A stretch of DNA of 13,708 bases, taken from NCBI GenBank assembly GCA_002707765.1, contig PANV01000012.1:1-13708 (forward strand), written 5' to 3'. How positions within the stretch are numbered: position 1 is the stretch's first letter; every line of letters starts with the position of its first letter. The notes below the pieces were generated by a model, which saw nothing but the letters and a program-made list of their open reading frames with translations, was not told where the DNA came from and did not search any database. The position numbers were made by a program, and so were the translations under genes. Of this stretch, positions 1 through 7,124 are shown in pieces. This DNA comes from Fidelibacterota bacterium. Its GTDB lineage: Bacteria; Fidelibacterota; Marinisomatia; SCGC-AAA003-L08; D37C17.

Positions 1-1
1 T

Positions 2-1087
2 ACTAATAATCATGTTATTGAAGGCGCTGAAGAAGTAAAAGTTGTATTATTTGATAAAAGAGAAATTGATGCAACAATTGTTGCTACAGATCCGCTATCT
101 GATATTGCTGTTATTCAAATAGAAACTGATAATCTTCAAGAAGCCAACCCAGGAAATTCAACAAATTTCCAAATTGGTGAATGGATAGTAGCAATCGGAA
201 GTCCATTTGGTCTTCATTTAAATCATACAGTAACTGCAGGTATTGTAAGTGCGACAGGTAGAAGTGATGTAATCTCAAGATTAAATTTTGAAAATTTTAT
301 CCAACATGATGCAGCAATTAATCCAGGAAATTCAGGAGGTGGCCTTTTTAATTTGTATGGAGAATTAATTGGAATAAATACAGCAATAGCTACCGATGGC
401 TTTTCAAGATCAAATGCAGGTGTAGGCTTTGCTGTGCCAATTAATCAAGTTATGAGAGTTGTGGAAGATTTAATTGATGGTGGGAAAGTTAGAAGAGGGT
501 TTTTAGGTGTAACTATTGGAGCAATTGATGAAGATATGATGAAAGCTCTTAAACTAGATTCTAAAAAAGGTGTGCTTATATCTTTTGTATCTAAAGATAG
601 TCCTGCTGATTTATCGGGCTTAAAAGAAAAAGATATTATTACATCAATGAACGGAATAGAAGTTCAAAACGTAAATGAACTAAGAAATAACGTTTCAAAT
701 GCAAAACCAGGCGATGTAATAAATTTTGGTATAATTCGAGATGGATATATAAAAAATATTACTGTTACCTTAGGCCTAAGACCAGACCAAGATGAAGTAG
801 TAAATATTTTCTCAGGTTCAAGATCAAATAGTTTTGACCTGCTTGGTTTAAAAGTCAAATCTAATGATAAAGGTGATGGAATAGTTATTACATCAATTGA
901 CAAATCATCTAATGCATATGAAAAAAATATAAGGACGGGTGATATTATAACAGAGATAGGTAGTACAATCATAAACTCTGTTGATGATTATAATTCCATT
1001 ATTGAAAAATATAATTCAGGTGATGCAATCATGCTAAGAATTATTAGCAATGGTAATGCTAGATACGAAGCATTTGAAATTAATTAA
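2..1087 (+). CDS. htrA: HtrA/DegP-family periplasmic serine protease, 5' end outside window
   Basis: This is the C-terminal 361 residues of a trypsin-like envelope protease that degrades or refolds damaged periplasmic proteins. The frame is open from base 2. All three catalytic residues are visible: His in TNNHVIEGA (codon 11-13), Asp in DPLSDIAVIQI (codon 101-103) and Ser in NPGNSGG (codon 332-334). The protease domain ends near residue 165, then a first PDZ domain starts at RRGFLGVTIG. A second PDZ domain follows (LLGLKVKSNDKGDGIVI onward), so the two-PDZ DegP/DegQ layout is complete. An internal TTG at 353 could be mistaken for a start, but it lies after the catalytic serine and the upstream frame encodes conserved sequence. 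Only the signal peptide and N-terminal strands are missing. One oddity is Gly where most relatives have Pro after the catalytic GNSGG (GGGLFN). Identification is firm; DegP, DegQ and DegS types cannot be told apart. Confidence 0.96.
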   Translation, partial: TNNHVIEGAEEVKVVLFDKREIDATIVATDPLSDIAVIQIETDNLQEANPGNSTNFQIGEWIVAIGSPFGLHLNHTVTAGIVSATGRSDVISRLNFENFIQHDAAINPGNSGGGLFNLYGELIGINTAIATDGFSRSNAGVGFAVPINQVMRVVEDLIDGGKVRRGFLGVTIGAIDEDMMKALKLDSKKGVLISFVSKDSPADLSGLKEKDIITSMNGIEVQNVNELRNNVSNAKPGDVINFGIIRDGYIKNITVTLGLRPDQDEVVNIFSGSRSNSFDLLGLKVKSNDKGDGIVITSIDKSSNAYEKNIRTGDIITEIGSTIINSVDDYNSIIEKYNSGDAIMLRIISNGNARYEAFEIN

Positions 1088-1145
1088 TAATGATTAACCC
1101 ATTACCAAGTAAAACTAATCAATCATAGTCGAATAAATTTGTTAC

Positions 1146-1592
1146 ATGAAGACAGTTACAGTTAGTTCATATTACGAATATGACCCAGAAGATTTTTGGA
1201 GACTAATTCAAAAACCATCGACCTTGAATTTCATCACACAGGGTTTTGTTTCTTTTGATTGGTTGGATCCTCTGTCGGAAGACTGGATAGAGGGAGTAGT
1301 TTATAGAGTTCGTTTCAAGATTTTTGGAATTATTCCAATGGGTGGAATTCATAGTTTAAAAATAGAAAAAATTGACCACATCGACAAGATACTACGAAGT
1401 CAAGAAAGTAATGACCTCATACAAATATGGAATCATGACCTAATCGTTCAAAAAGAAAATGACTTGACCAAATACACTGACCGAATTGATATCGAAGCAG
1501 GATTCCTCACATCTTTTGTTTGTATCTTTGCAAAGTGTTTTTATAGACATCGCCAGAGGAGATGGAATCTTTTGATCGATAAATCAACTTAA
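1146..1592 (+). CDS. SRPBCC (START/Bet v1-like) ligand-binding fold protein, function unknown
   Basis: This is a 148-residue soluble protein with no signal peptide. The order of segments fits the SRPBCC helix-grip fold: an N-terminal strand (MKTVTVSSYYEYDPEDFWRL), a helix with a W-D-W-type core, alternating strands (VVYRVRFKIFGIIPMGGIHS), then a DRIDIEAG strand and a C-terminal amphipathic helix rich in Arg (FYRHRQRRW). Such proteins bind lipids, polyketides or other hydrophobic ligands; nothing here tells which. It lies 58 bases after htrA in the same direction and may share its transcript. It converges on the next gene with only 8 bases between stop codons. Its base composition is higher in GC than the genes just downstream, which may mark a different origin. 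The fold assignment comes from sequence pattern only and is moderately sure; the function is not assigned. Confidence 0.75.
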   Translation: MKTVTVSSYYEYDPEDFWRLIQKPSTLNFITQGFVSFDWLDPLSEDWIEGVVYRVRFKIFGIIPMGGIHSLKIEKIDHIDKILRSQESNDLIQIWNHDLIVQKENDLTKYTDRIDIEAGFLTSFVCIFAKCFYRHRQRRWNLLIDKST

Positions 1593-1600
1593 TGTAGAGA

Positions 1601-2725
1601 TTAAATTGAGTTTCTCCTCTGTTTTTCAAAAGTATAGTCATATTTTTTTGATATATTTTCCCAATTAAATTTATCAAAAGTTTTTTGACTTACTTCTTTA
1701 ATTGTAGAAGTATAATTTTTAATATTTTTTATCACTGATACTAATTTATCTTTTAACTCTAAATCAGAATTATAAAATAGAAATTTATTTTTTTTGTAAT
1801 TAAATAAATCTGGATAAGTTAATCTTTTGGGTAATATTGGATAGCATCCATATGAAACTGCTTCAACAATACTTATTCCAAAAAAATCTTGATGTGAAGT
1901 GACTGGAAGAATATTAGACATTTTTAAATATCCTAAGTATTCAGTATAATTTTCACAATATCCAAAATGAATAATTTTATGTTTTAATCTATCTTTAGCA
2001 GTATCAAATATTTTTGGGTATTCACTATAATTTTCTCCAAGGACAATTAAACTAAAATCTATTTTCAAATCATTTAATTCAAATAATGTTTCAAAAAATA
2101 ATTTAGGATTTTTATCATACTCCCATCTATGATTCCAAAGAATTACGGGATGTTCAATTTTCTTTAAAATATTTTTAATTAAATTGCACCCTATAGGTAA
2201 TACTGACGATTTTTTTTTAATTATATCTATGGATTCTAAATTTCTAAAATCTGGCATTTTTTTTAAATATTTTCTTAATCCATCAATGTAACTATCTAAA
2301 TGGTATTGGGAGTTAAAATAATTATGATTACTTATTAAAGATGAGGTATAATTAATATAATAGTAATTTAAATCTCTATCCAATTTTAAATCTTTATCAT
2401 TTGGTGACCATGGATATGATAACTGATTTTCATGAAAATACATTATAACTTTTGATTGTGCTAAATTATCCTCACAAAGAGATTTAAAAACTGGCAGGTT
2501 TAACATATCAGAACATAGTACAATATCAAATACGCTATTCTTATTATTATATTTTTCAGCTAAAGAAATTGCACCTCCATGCATACGCCATTTCCATTTT
2601 TTACCAGGTAAAGAGAGAATTTCTATGTTATGATTTGAAAATTTTGAATAATCATCAATCCATTTTTTGTGTGAACCTGAATAAAATGGTTCAACATATA
2701 AAATATTTAATTTATTGCCTTGCAT
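1601..2725 (-). CDS. Predicted tRNA-queuosine alpha-mannosyltransferase (QTMAN/GTDC1, DUF3524 family)
   Basis: This 374-residue GT-B glycosyltransferase closely follows vertebrate GTDC1, the enzyme that adds mannose from GDP-mannose to queuosine-34 of tRNA-Asp. Family landmarks appear in order: ILYVEPFYSGSHK (residues 8-20), KKWKWR (42-47), YFHENQLSYP (96-105), PDFRNLES in the linker, WNHRWEYDKNP (197-207), LGEN followed by IIHFGY (251-256), and the donor-site stretch at 276-300 with DFFGISIVEA and GCYPILPK. Length fits the family. There is no signal peptide or membrane segment, so it should act in the cytoplasm. The ATG at 2725 sits inside the end of the Rieske gene (19-base overlap), suggesting translational coupling. 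Queuosine mannosylation is established for the animal enzyme; for bacterial members the acceptor is an inference from similarity. A glycosyltransferase with another acceptor remains possible. Confidence 0.85.
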   Translation of the reverse strand: MQGNKLNILYVEPFYSGSHKKWIDDYSKFSNHNIEILSLPGKKWKWRMHGGAISLAEKYNNKNSVFDIVLCSDMLNLPVFKSLCEDNLAQSKVIMYFHENQLSYPWSPNDKDLKLDRDLNYYYINYTSSLISNHNYFNSQYHLDSYIDGLRKYLKKMPDFRNLESIDIIKKKSSVLPIGCNLIKNILKKIEHPVILWNHRWEYDKNPKLFFETLFELNDLKIDFSLIVLGENYSEYPKIFDTAKDRLKHKIIHFGYCENYTEYLGYLKMSNILPVTSHQDFFGISIVEAVSYGCYPILPKRLTYPDLFNYKKNKFLFYNSDLELKDKLVSVIKNIKNYTSTIKEVSQKTFDKFNWENISKKYDYTFEKQRRNSI

Positions 2726-3783
2726 ATTAATCTATGAAAATGATGGACACCAATCTCATGTTGTAATGAATATCTTCCTCTATTATAGAATTTAGATTTA
2801 ATACCTTTTTGAACGCTTAATACAATATCTTGATCTTCTTTTTCAACTTTATCCAAACTAGCACCAGAGTTTGAGGGTTGCTTTTTCCCGTTTATTGGAT
2901 AAGATAAAAATCTTATTTTTGTTCTTTCTTTATTTATTGGTTCAATTATATTCACTGAAATACCCCAATTATAGAAATTCAACATTATATTAGGGAAAAT
3001 CCAATAATAGTATGCATAAATATCCTCATTACTATTTAAAAAACCATTAGGAATCTTAAGAGCTTCTTTTTTTGTTTTTGATAATGTATATTGCAGTACT
3101 CCATTTTCTAAAGTTTTTGTTTTATAGGTACCTAGTTCAATATCATCATTAAGTCCTTTATGCACAAAAGATACATGAAAACCTTCTAAATAATTTTCAC
3201 AATATAATGACCAATGTGCATCAATGATATATTCATTTGAGGCAGAGTTATCAAAATTTAACTGATTAAATGGATACCAACCTAATCTATCATTTATATC
3301 TTTAGTTATCTCTGAAATATCGATTTTTGGATTTAATGATATAAAAATAAAATTTTTCAATTTTTTTAATGGTATTTGAGTCAAATTATCAGATTTTAAA
3401 GGAAAATTTTCAACATTATTAAATCCAGGGGCAGATAACATTCGACCTTTTAAGTCAAATACTCTGCCATGATATTGACATCTTATATTTCTAGCATTGG
3501 TTTCATTTTGACACAACAAACTTCCTCTGTGAGGACAGACATTACTTAAACAAAGAAACTCATCATCAATTTTAGTTAAAATCAAAGGTTCGTTTAATGA
3601 ATGATTAAGTAAGGTAAATGGATAAATTTTTGACTTTAAAGAATTAATATCTGTAATGAATTGCCAGCTATTATTAAATATTTTTTCTATTGATAAATCA
3701 TAATATTCTGATTTCAAATAAAAATAAGATGGCATTGTTTGAGCTAAACTAATATTTTTATCAATAAATATTTTTTCTAACAT
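2707..3783 (-). CDS. Rieske non-heme iron oxygenase, alpha subunit
   Basis: This 358-residue protein has an N-terminal Rieske [2Fe-2S] domain with ligands C83 and H85 (VCPHRG) and C102 and H105 (RCQYHG). A C-terminal catalytic domain has the mononuclear iron site H203 and H208 in NYLEGFHVSFVH, with the third ligand probably D317 in EKEDQDIVLSVQKG. The bridging residue between the two metal centres is E200, where ring-hydroxylating dioxygenases usually have Asp. Glu here is known from carnitine/choline-type monooxygenases, so a small amine or other non-aromatic substrate is conceivable. No reductase or ferredoxin gene is nearby, so electrons must come from elsewhere. The start codon abuts the stop of the upstream channel gene (TAGATG) and its end overlaps the glycosyltransferase start by 19 bases, so the three are probably one operon. 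Family membership is certain; the substrate is unknown. Confidence 0.93.
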   Translation of the reverse strand: MLEKIFIDKNISLAQTMPSYFYLKSEYYDLSIEKIFNNSWQFITDINSLKSKIYPFTLLNHSLNEPLILTKIDDEFLCLSNVCPHRGSLLCQNETNARNIRCQYHGRVFDLKGRMLSAPGFNNVENFPLKSDNLTQIPLKKLKNFIFISLNPKIDISEITKDINDRLGWYPFNQLNFDNSASNEYIIDAHWSLYCENYLEGFHVSFVHKGLNDDIELGTYKTKTLENGVLQYTLSKTKKEALKIPNGFLNSNEDIYAYYYWIFPNIMLNFYNWGISVNIIEPINKERTKIRFLSYPINGKKQPSNSGASLDKVEKEDQDIVLSVQKGIKSKFYNRGRYSLQHEIGVHHFHRLICKAIN

Positions 3784-4863
3784 CTATTTATCAGATAAAA
3801 AATCAGTTTTTTTTATATGAATAGTTCGTTGTGGAAATGGAATTTCAATTCCATTTTCATTAAAAGCATTATAAATTAAAGTTGAAAGTTCATCTATCAC
3901 TCTTCCTCTAAATTCAGGCTTTTCAATCCATGCTAGTAACTGGAATTTTAAACCTGATGCAGCAAACTCTCTAAACCTTACTCTCGGATGTGGCTTTTTA
4001 CATACATTTTCTGATGATATAGCAATTTCATTCATTATATTTTTTACTCTATCAACTTCAGTACCATAAGCAACTTCAACAGTAATTCTAATTCTTTCTT
4101 TTTCATGAGTGCCTCCACTTTCATTAATAATTTTAGAATTTGCTATAACTGAGTTAGGTATAGTTATTTCTATATCGTCTCTAGTTTGTATTCGAGTACT
4201 TCTAATTCCAATATCTCTAACATAACCTCTTTCACCTGAATCTAAATTTATATAATCACCTTCCTTATATGGACTATCTGCCATAATGAAAATGCCTGCA
4301 AATAAATTACCCAATGTATCTTTTGCAGCAAATCCAAGTACAACACTTATAATACCTGCTGATGCAATCCATGCTGTAACATTAATTCCCCAACAAAGCA
4401 TAACAAAATAAACTGAAAATAAAAAAATTATTATTTTACCTAGATTATCAAATAAAGGTATTGTTTTCTTTTTTATAAACTTACTATCGTCATCTTTTTT
4501 TGAAGCCCAATTTATTATAACTAGAAAAGATCTAAAAATTGCTAAAGACCAGTAAACCACGATTATAGACTTTATTAAACCTTTTACAATAAAATCTAAA
4601 TCTTGTGGAAGAGTTATTGTTTTAAACGCAAAATAGAAACCTAAATAAAGTATGGTTTTATATACAGCAGGATGAATGGTTTCAATTAGTTGATCATCAG
4701 TATCATTTTTAGTTTTTAAAGCTATTTTTTTTAAAATGTAAATGAAAACTCTATCTATTATTGAGGCTAATAGATATGATAAAAAAATTAAAATTGAGAA
4801 TAAAACAATTTGATTTTGTTTTATAAATTCAAAAAATGTAAGGTATGATACTACTTTTTCCAT
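3784..4863 (-). CDS. MscS-family mechanosensitive ion channel
   Basis: This 359-residue inner-membrane protein should open under membrane tension to release solutes during hypo-osmotic shock. Hydrophobic segments lie near residues 18-40, 66-86, 92-117 and 141-163. The Gly/Ala-rich pore helix follows (about 165-195, ASAGIISVVLGFAAKDTLGN), then the conserved beta domain start (SPYKEGDYINL) with VRDIGIRSTRIQTRDD and IPNSVIANSKI, and a cytoplasmic alpha/beta domain to the C-terminus. Five predicted helices instead of the three of E. coli MscS resemble the mid-sized YnaI-like members. It is the first gene of the minus-strand group that continues into the Rieske oxygenase and glycosyltransferase; the intergenic space upstream must hold its promoter, though no convincing consensus was seen. 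The next gene starts immediately after its TAG stop. Family identification is firm; a link between osmotic sensing and the downstream enzymes is not shown. Confidence 0.94.
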   Translation of the reverse strand: MEKVVSYLTFFEFIKQNQIVLFSILIFLSYLLASIIDRVFIYILKKIALKTKNDTDDQLIETIHPAVYKTILYLGFYFAFKTITLPQDLDFIVKGLIKSIIVVYWSLAIFRSFLVIINWASKKDDDSKFIKKKTIPLFDNLGKIIIFLFSVYFVMLCWGINVTAWIASAGIISVVLGFAAKDTLGNLFAGIFIMADSPYKEGDYINLDSGERGYVRDIGIRSTRIQTRDDIEITIPNSVIANSKIINESGGTHEKERIRITVEVAYGTEVDRVKNIMNEIAISSENVCKKPHPRVRFREFAASGLKFQLLAWIEKPEFRGRVIDELSTLIYNAFNENGIEIPFPQRTIHIKKTDFLSDK

Positions 4864-4974
4864 CTGATAAATTTTAATTATTTTATTTATAATAGCATTT
4901 TAATATACAAAACATAAAAGGTTTGAGAAAGAGGCTTTTAGTCTCCAATTTTTTTATAAAAAATATTAAATAAA

Positions 4975-5000
4975 AAAACCCCTCTACAATGAGGGGTTTT
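4975..5000 (-). terminator. Intrinsic terminator downstream of tRNA-Asn
   Basis: A perfect 10-base inverted repeat (AAAACCCCTC / GAGGGGTTTT) with a six-base loop is followed on the minus strand by further U residues (the plus-strand run of A at 4972-4978). It lies 7 bases past the tRNA 3' end. It should end transcription of the tRNA and any read-through from the long cluster upstream, and separates that cluster from the mscS-like operon. The A/T flanks on both sides would also allow some activity on the plus strand, but no plus-strand gene ends here. Confidence 0.9.
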
Positions 5001-5007
5001 CTAACCG

Positions 5008-5081
5008 CTCCGGCACCTGGACTCGAACCAGGGACACGTGGATTAACAGTCCACTGCTCTAACCAACTGAGCTATGCCGGA
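5008..5081 (-). tRNA. trnN: tRNA-Asn (anticodon GTT)
   Basis: This is a complete 74-base cloverleaf on the minus strand. The acceptor stem is TCCGGCA (5081-5075) with TGCCGGA (5015-5009), and the discriminator G is at 5008. The D arm contains AGCTCAGTTGGTTAGAGC. The anticodon stem GTGGA/TCCAC encloses loop CTGTTAA, with anticodon GTT at plus-strand 5047-5045. The T arm contains CCTGGTTCGAGTCCAGG. CCA is not encoded and must be added after transcription. It sits 57 bases after the nucleotidyltransferase gene and is followed at once by an intrinsic terminator. It may therefore be the last unit of the long cluster or have its own promoter in the AT-rich gap; only a weak TTGATA box (5133-5128) was seen. 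GUU-type tRNAs are the class that carries queuosine at position 34. Confidence 0.98.
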
Positions 5082-5138
5082 ATATACTTTTTTAAAACGA
5101 CCAAGTAATTTACACGATTTTATAAAATATCAATAAAT

Positions 5139-5576
5139 TTATTTATGCCAATTTTTCAGTAAATCAGATGATGATTGGATTTTTCCTCCACCTAGTCCCC
5201 AAATTAAATCTATATTGTTATCATTACAAAATTTTATCTCAGGGGTAGTCTGGTTTGTCCTATCACCACCATTACCAAAAAAAATATTATATTTATCAGA
5301 AAACTCAATATCAATTTTATGAATCAATTTACATGCAGTATCGTCACTATCATCAAAACTTTTTACTAAATCAATATATTTAATAGACTCTAAAATTTCT
5401 TTTCTTTCAACAAAAGGCATAAAAAATTTACCTTTTTTACGAATCAACCATTCATCTGAGTTTAACCCTGCTACTACCATCCCATTCAAACTTGCTTCCT
5501 TAAACATTCTAATATGACCTTTATGAATAGGATCAAAACCACCTGACAAAATAATCATATTTTTTTTTGCATTCAT
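5139..5576 (-). CDS. Small HxGH nucleotidyltransferase (cytidylyltransferase-like)
   Basis: This is a 145-residue single-domain member of the cytidylyltransferase-like superfamily, which transfers a nucleotide from CTP or ATP onto a phosphorylated substrate. The nucleotide-binding signature GGFDPIHKGH (residues 12-21) contains H18-x-G-H21. RKKGK (46-50) and ER (57-58) fall where other members bind phosphate and substrate. QSSSDLLKNW near the C-terminus replaces the usual ISST motif. It resembles the C-terminal domain of HldE (ADP-heptose synthesis) and glycerol-3-phosphate cytidylyltransferases, but GNGGDRTNQTTPE (101-113) is characteristic of a less studied group, so the substrate is open. 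It begins 8 bases after the split lipoprotein gene and precedes the tRNA. MNAKKNMIIL offers a second Met at residue 7; either start keeps the fold. Confidence 0.87.
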   Translation of the reverse strand: MNAKKNMIILSGGFDPIHKGHIRMFKEASLNGMVVAGLNSDEWLIRKKGKFFMPFVERKEILESIKYIDLVKSFDDSDDTACKLIHKIDIEFSDKYNIFFGNGGDRTNQTTPEIKFCNDNNIDLIWGLGGGKIQSSSDLLKNWHK

Positions 5577-5584
5577 AATTCTAC

Positions 5585-6076
5585 TTAAAAATTTATTAAA
5601 ATTGAGTTAGACCAATTTGATCTGATGTAAACAATTTCTTTATATTCAGAAAATTTTGCTGCTTTTTTTAAAGGATCTAAAGTTCCTGAAAAATAATCTT
5701 CGCTAACTAAATTTATATTTTCATACACCCAAACTTTATAATATCCAGGTTCTAATTTACTAAATACAAAATTATTATTAGAAATTAAATCAGTGTAAGT
5801 TTTTTTATTATTTATATTTATTGCTTTTACGATTAAATCATATTTACCATTATAATCTATAGTACCAGATAATTTTCCAAAATTCTGATTTTCTAAGTTA
5901 CTTTGTTTATCTTCAGTTTTTAATAGGATAATATCTTTGCATAAAAAATTATCATTTAAGTCCTTAATTTTATCACATTCAATATATATAGAATTATTAA
6001 CTAATGTTCTTAAGGAAATTAAACTCGGATTTTCATAATTATAATTTAAATTAAACTTTAATGAATCTTCGTTCAT
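5585..6076 (-). pseudogene. C-terminal part of split Ig-domain lipoprotein (or separately translated ORF)
   Basis: This 163-residue reading frame lacks a signal peptide. It starts at an ATGA junction that overlaps the stop codon of the preceding lipoprotein gene by four bases. Its content is what a full-length family member would have next: a strand segment (SLKFNLNYNYENP), LVNNSIYIECDKIKDLNDN, a GKLSGTIDY...YDLIVKA domain, FVFSKLEPGYYKVWVYEN and a closing EIVYIRSNWSN. With the first part it adds up to about 510 residues, near the usual length of these lipoproteins. The simplest reading is one gene interrupted by a frameshift (real mutation or assembly error). Alternatives are stop-start coupling that makes two polypeptides, or programmed frameshifting, although no slippery heptamer is evident. 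As an independent protein it would be trapped in the cytoplasm while resembling an envelope domain. Confidence 0.65.
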
Positions 6077-7116
6077 TGTATAGAATGGATAGATAAAGAA
6101 TCTATATAAATAGGTTCACTAAATTGTAGAAAAAAATTATTATTAATATTTTTTTTATCAATTATTGAAGGAGGTAAAGTATCAATTACTGATTCTAATA
6201 ATTTAAAAGAGTTAGAAATATCATATTCCTCTACTTGATTTGATAATTTTAAATTAATTTCTAATGAATCTTTAAAATCATAATTTTTAAAAATATAATT
6301 ATCTTTATCAAAACATAACTTTTTAAAAAATGGTTCATTTAAGATTAAAAAATATTTTTCACCATTAGTTAAAATTATCTCTCCATAATTTTTATTTATT
6401 AAAGTAATATTATTTATATCAAAAAATCTTAAAGGTTCTGAAATATAAATGGAATTATTATCAAAATTAATTGGCTGATTGGATAAACCATAATTTTTAA
6501 ATCTAATTTCTTCATTGAAATTTTCAGAAGATTGTTTTTCTATTGCAAGAATTATATTATTAGAATAGTCATCATCTTGTATTAAAAAATTAAATTTTCC
6601 ATTTATATTGGATTCTGTTTTTGAAATTATTGATAAATTTTCATCTAATAAATAAATATGGTAAAAATTTAATGTATCAAAATTAAATAGTGAACCTTTT
6701 ATATCATTAAAAGCAATTGAATTTTCTCTTGAAAAAGGAATTTGAATAGGGTTTTTTAAACTATTTCTACTATAATCAGTTAAAGTTCTGTTTATAGATA
6801 TTTTAAATTGTTTTGGCCATTCTTTTTTGGGTCTGATTTCTACATTATTATTTTTAATCTTAATTAATATATTTATTTCAGGCTCAATACTTATGGCACT
6901 TATAGCAGTTGATGGATATAGCCTTTCATTAAACGGCAAAATTATTTTTTGATAAGGTTCAATATTTAAAGTTGATTTTGGATAAATTTTATTACTTAAA
7001 AGAATTGGAGGAGATAAATCTTTTGGACCTCCACTGGGAGGAGAAATCGAAGCGCACGTAGAAAAAATAAATATTAATATTATATAAAACAAAAAAAAAT
7101 ATGTTCTTTTATTCAT
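6073..7116 (-). CDS. Ig-like (SbsA-type) domain lipoprotein, truncated at its C-terminus
   Basis: This is a 347-residue envelope protein of a family common in Bacteroidota and related phyla. The N-terminus is a lipoprotein-type signal (KR, hydrophobic residues 6-20, then C21) followed by the family hallmark SPPSGGPKD (25-33). The lipobox is FSTC, with an uncommon Thr just before the Cys. Residues about 35-130 form a bacterial Ig-like domain (FNERLYPSTAISAISIEP...IPFSRE), followed by a carboxypeptidase-regulatory-like segment (IKGSLFNFDTLNFYHIYLLD). A second Ig-like domain starts at DTLPPSIIDK and is cut off after NFFLQFSEPIYIDSLSIHSIQ by a TGA, with the remainder in the next frame from 6076. 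It begins 8 bases after the OppF-type ATPase gene. Its role in the envelope is unknown. Confidence 0.82.
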   Translation of the reverse strand: MNKRTYFFLFYIILIFIFSTCASISPPSGGPKDLSPPILLSNKIYPKSTLNIEPYQKIILPFNERLYPSTAISAISIEPEINILIKIKNNNVEIRPKKEWPKQFKISINRTLTDYSRNSLKNPIQIPFSRENSIAFNDIKGSLFNFDTLNFYHIYLLDENLSIISKTESNINGKFNFLIQDDDYSNNIILAIEKQSSENFNEEIRFKNYGLSNQPINFDNNSIYISEPLRFFDINNITLINKNYGEIILTNGEKYFLILNEPFFKKLCFDKDNYIFKNYDFKDSLEINLKLSNQVEEYDISNSFKLLESVIDTLPPSIIDKKNINNNFFLQFSEPIYIDSLSIHSIQ

Positions 7117-7124
7117 ATTTTAAA

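Noticed and set aside
353..355. TTG at 353 as start of a separate PDZ protein
   Set aside because: The frame is open upstream and encodes the HtrA catalytic triad, so it is an internal Leu codon.
664..972. Minus-strand open frame within htrA, and similar antisense frames at 7756-8010, 12496-12678 and 13245-13487
   Set aside because: All lie opposite well-supported genes, show no recognisable domain and have biased composition typical of shadow frames.
1593..1625. Weak hairpin between the convergent SRPBCC and glycosyltransferase genes
   Set aside because: The GAGA/TCTC stem is too short to call a terminator with any confidence.
4922..4957. Possible plus-strand terminator: GAGGC/GTCTC hairpin followed by a T run
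   Set aside because: The stem is only five pairs with one G-U, and no plus-strand gene ends before it.
5117..5128. Palindrome ATTTTATAAAAT between the nucleotidyltransferase and tRNA genes
   Set aside because: A 12-base AT-only palindrome is expected by chance in this DNA and has no supporting context as an operator.
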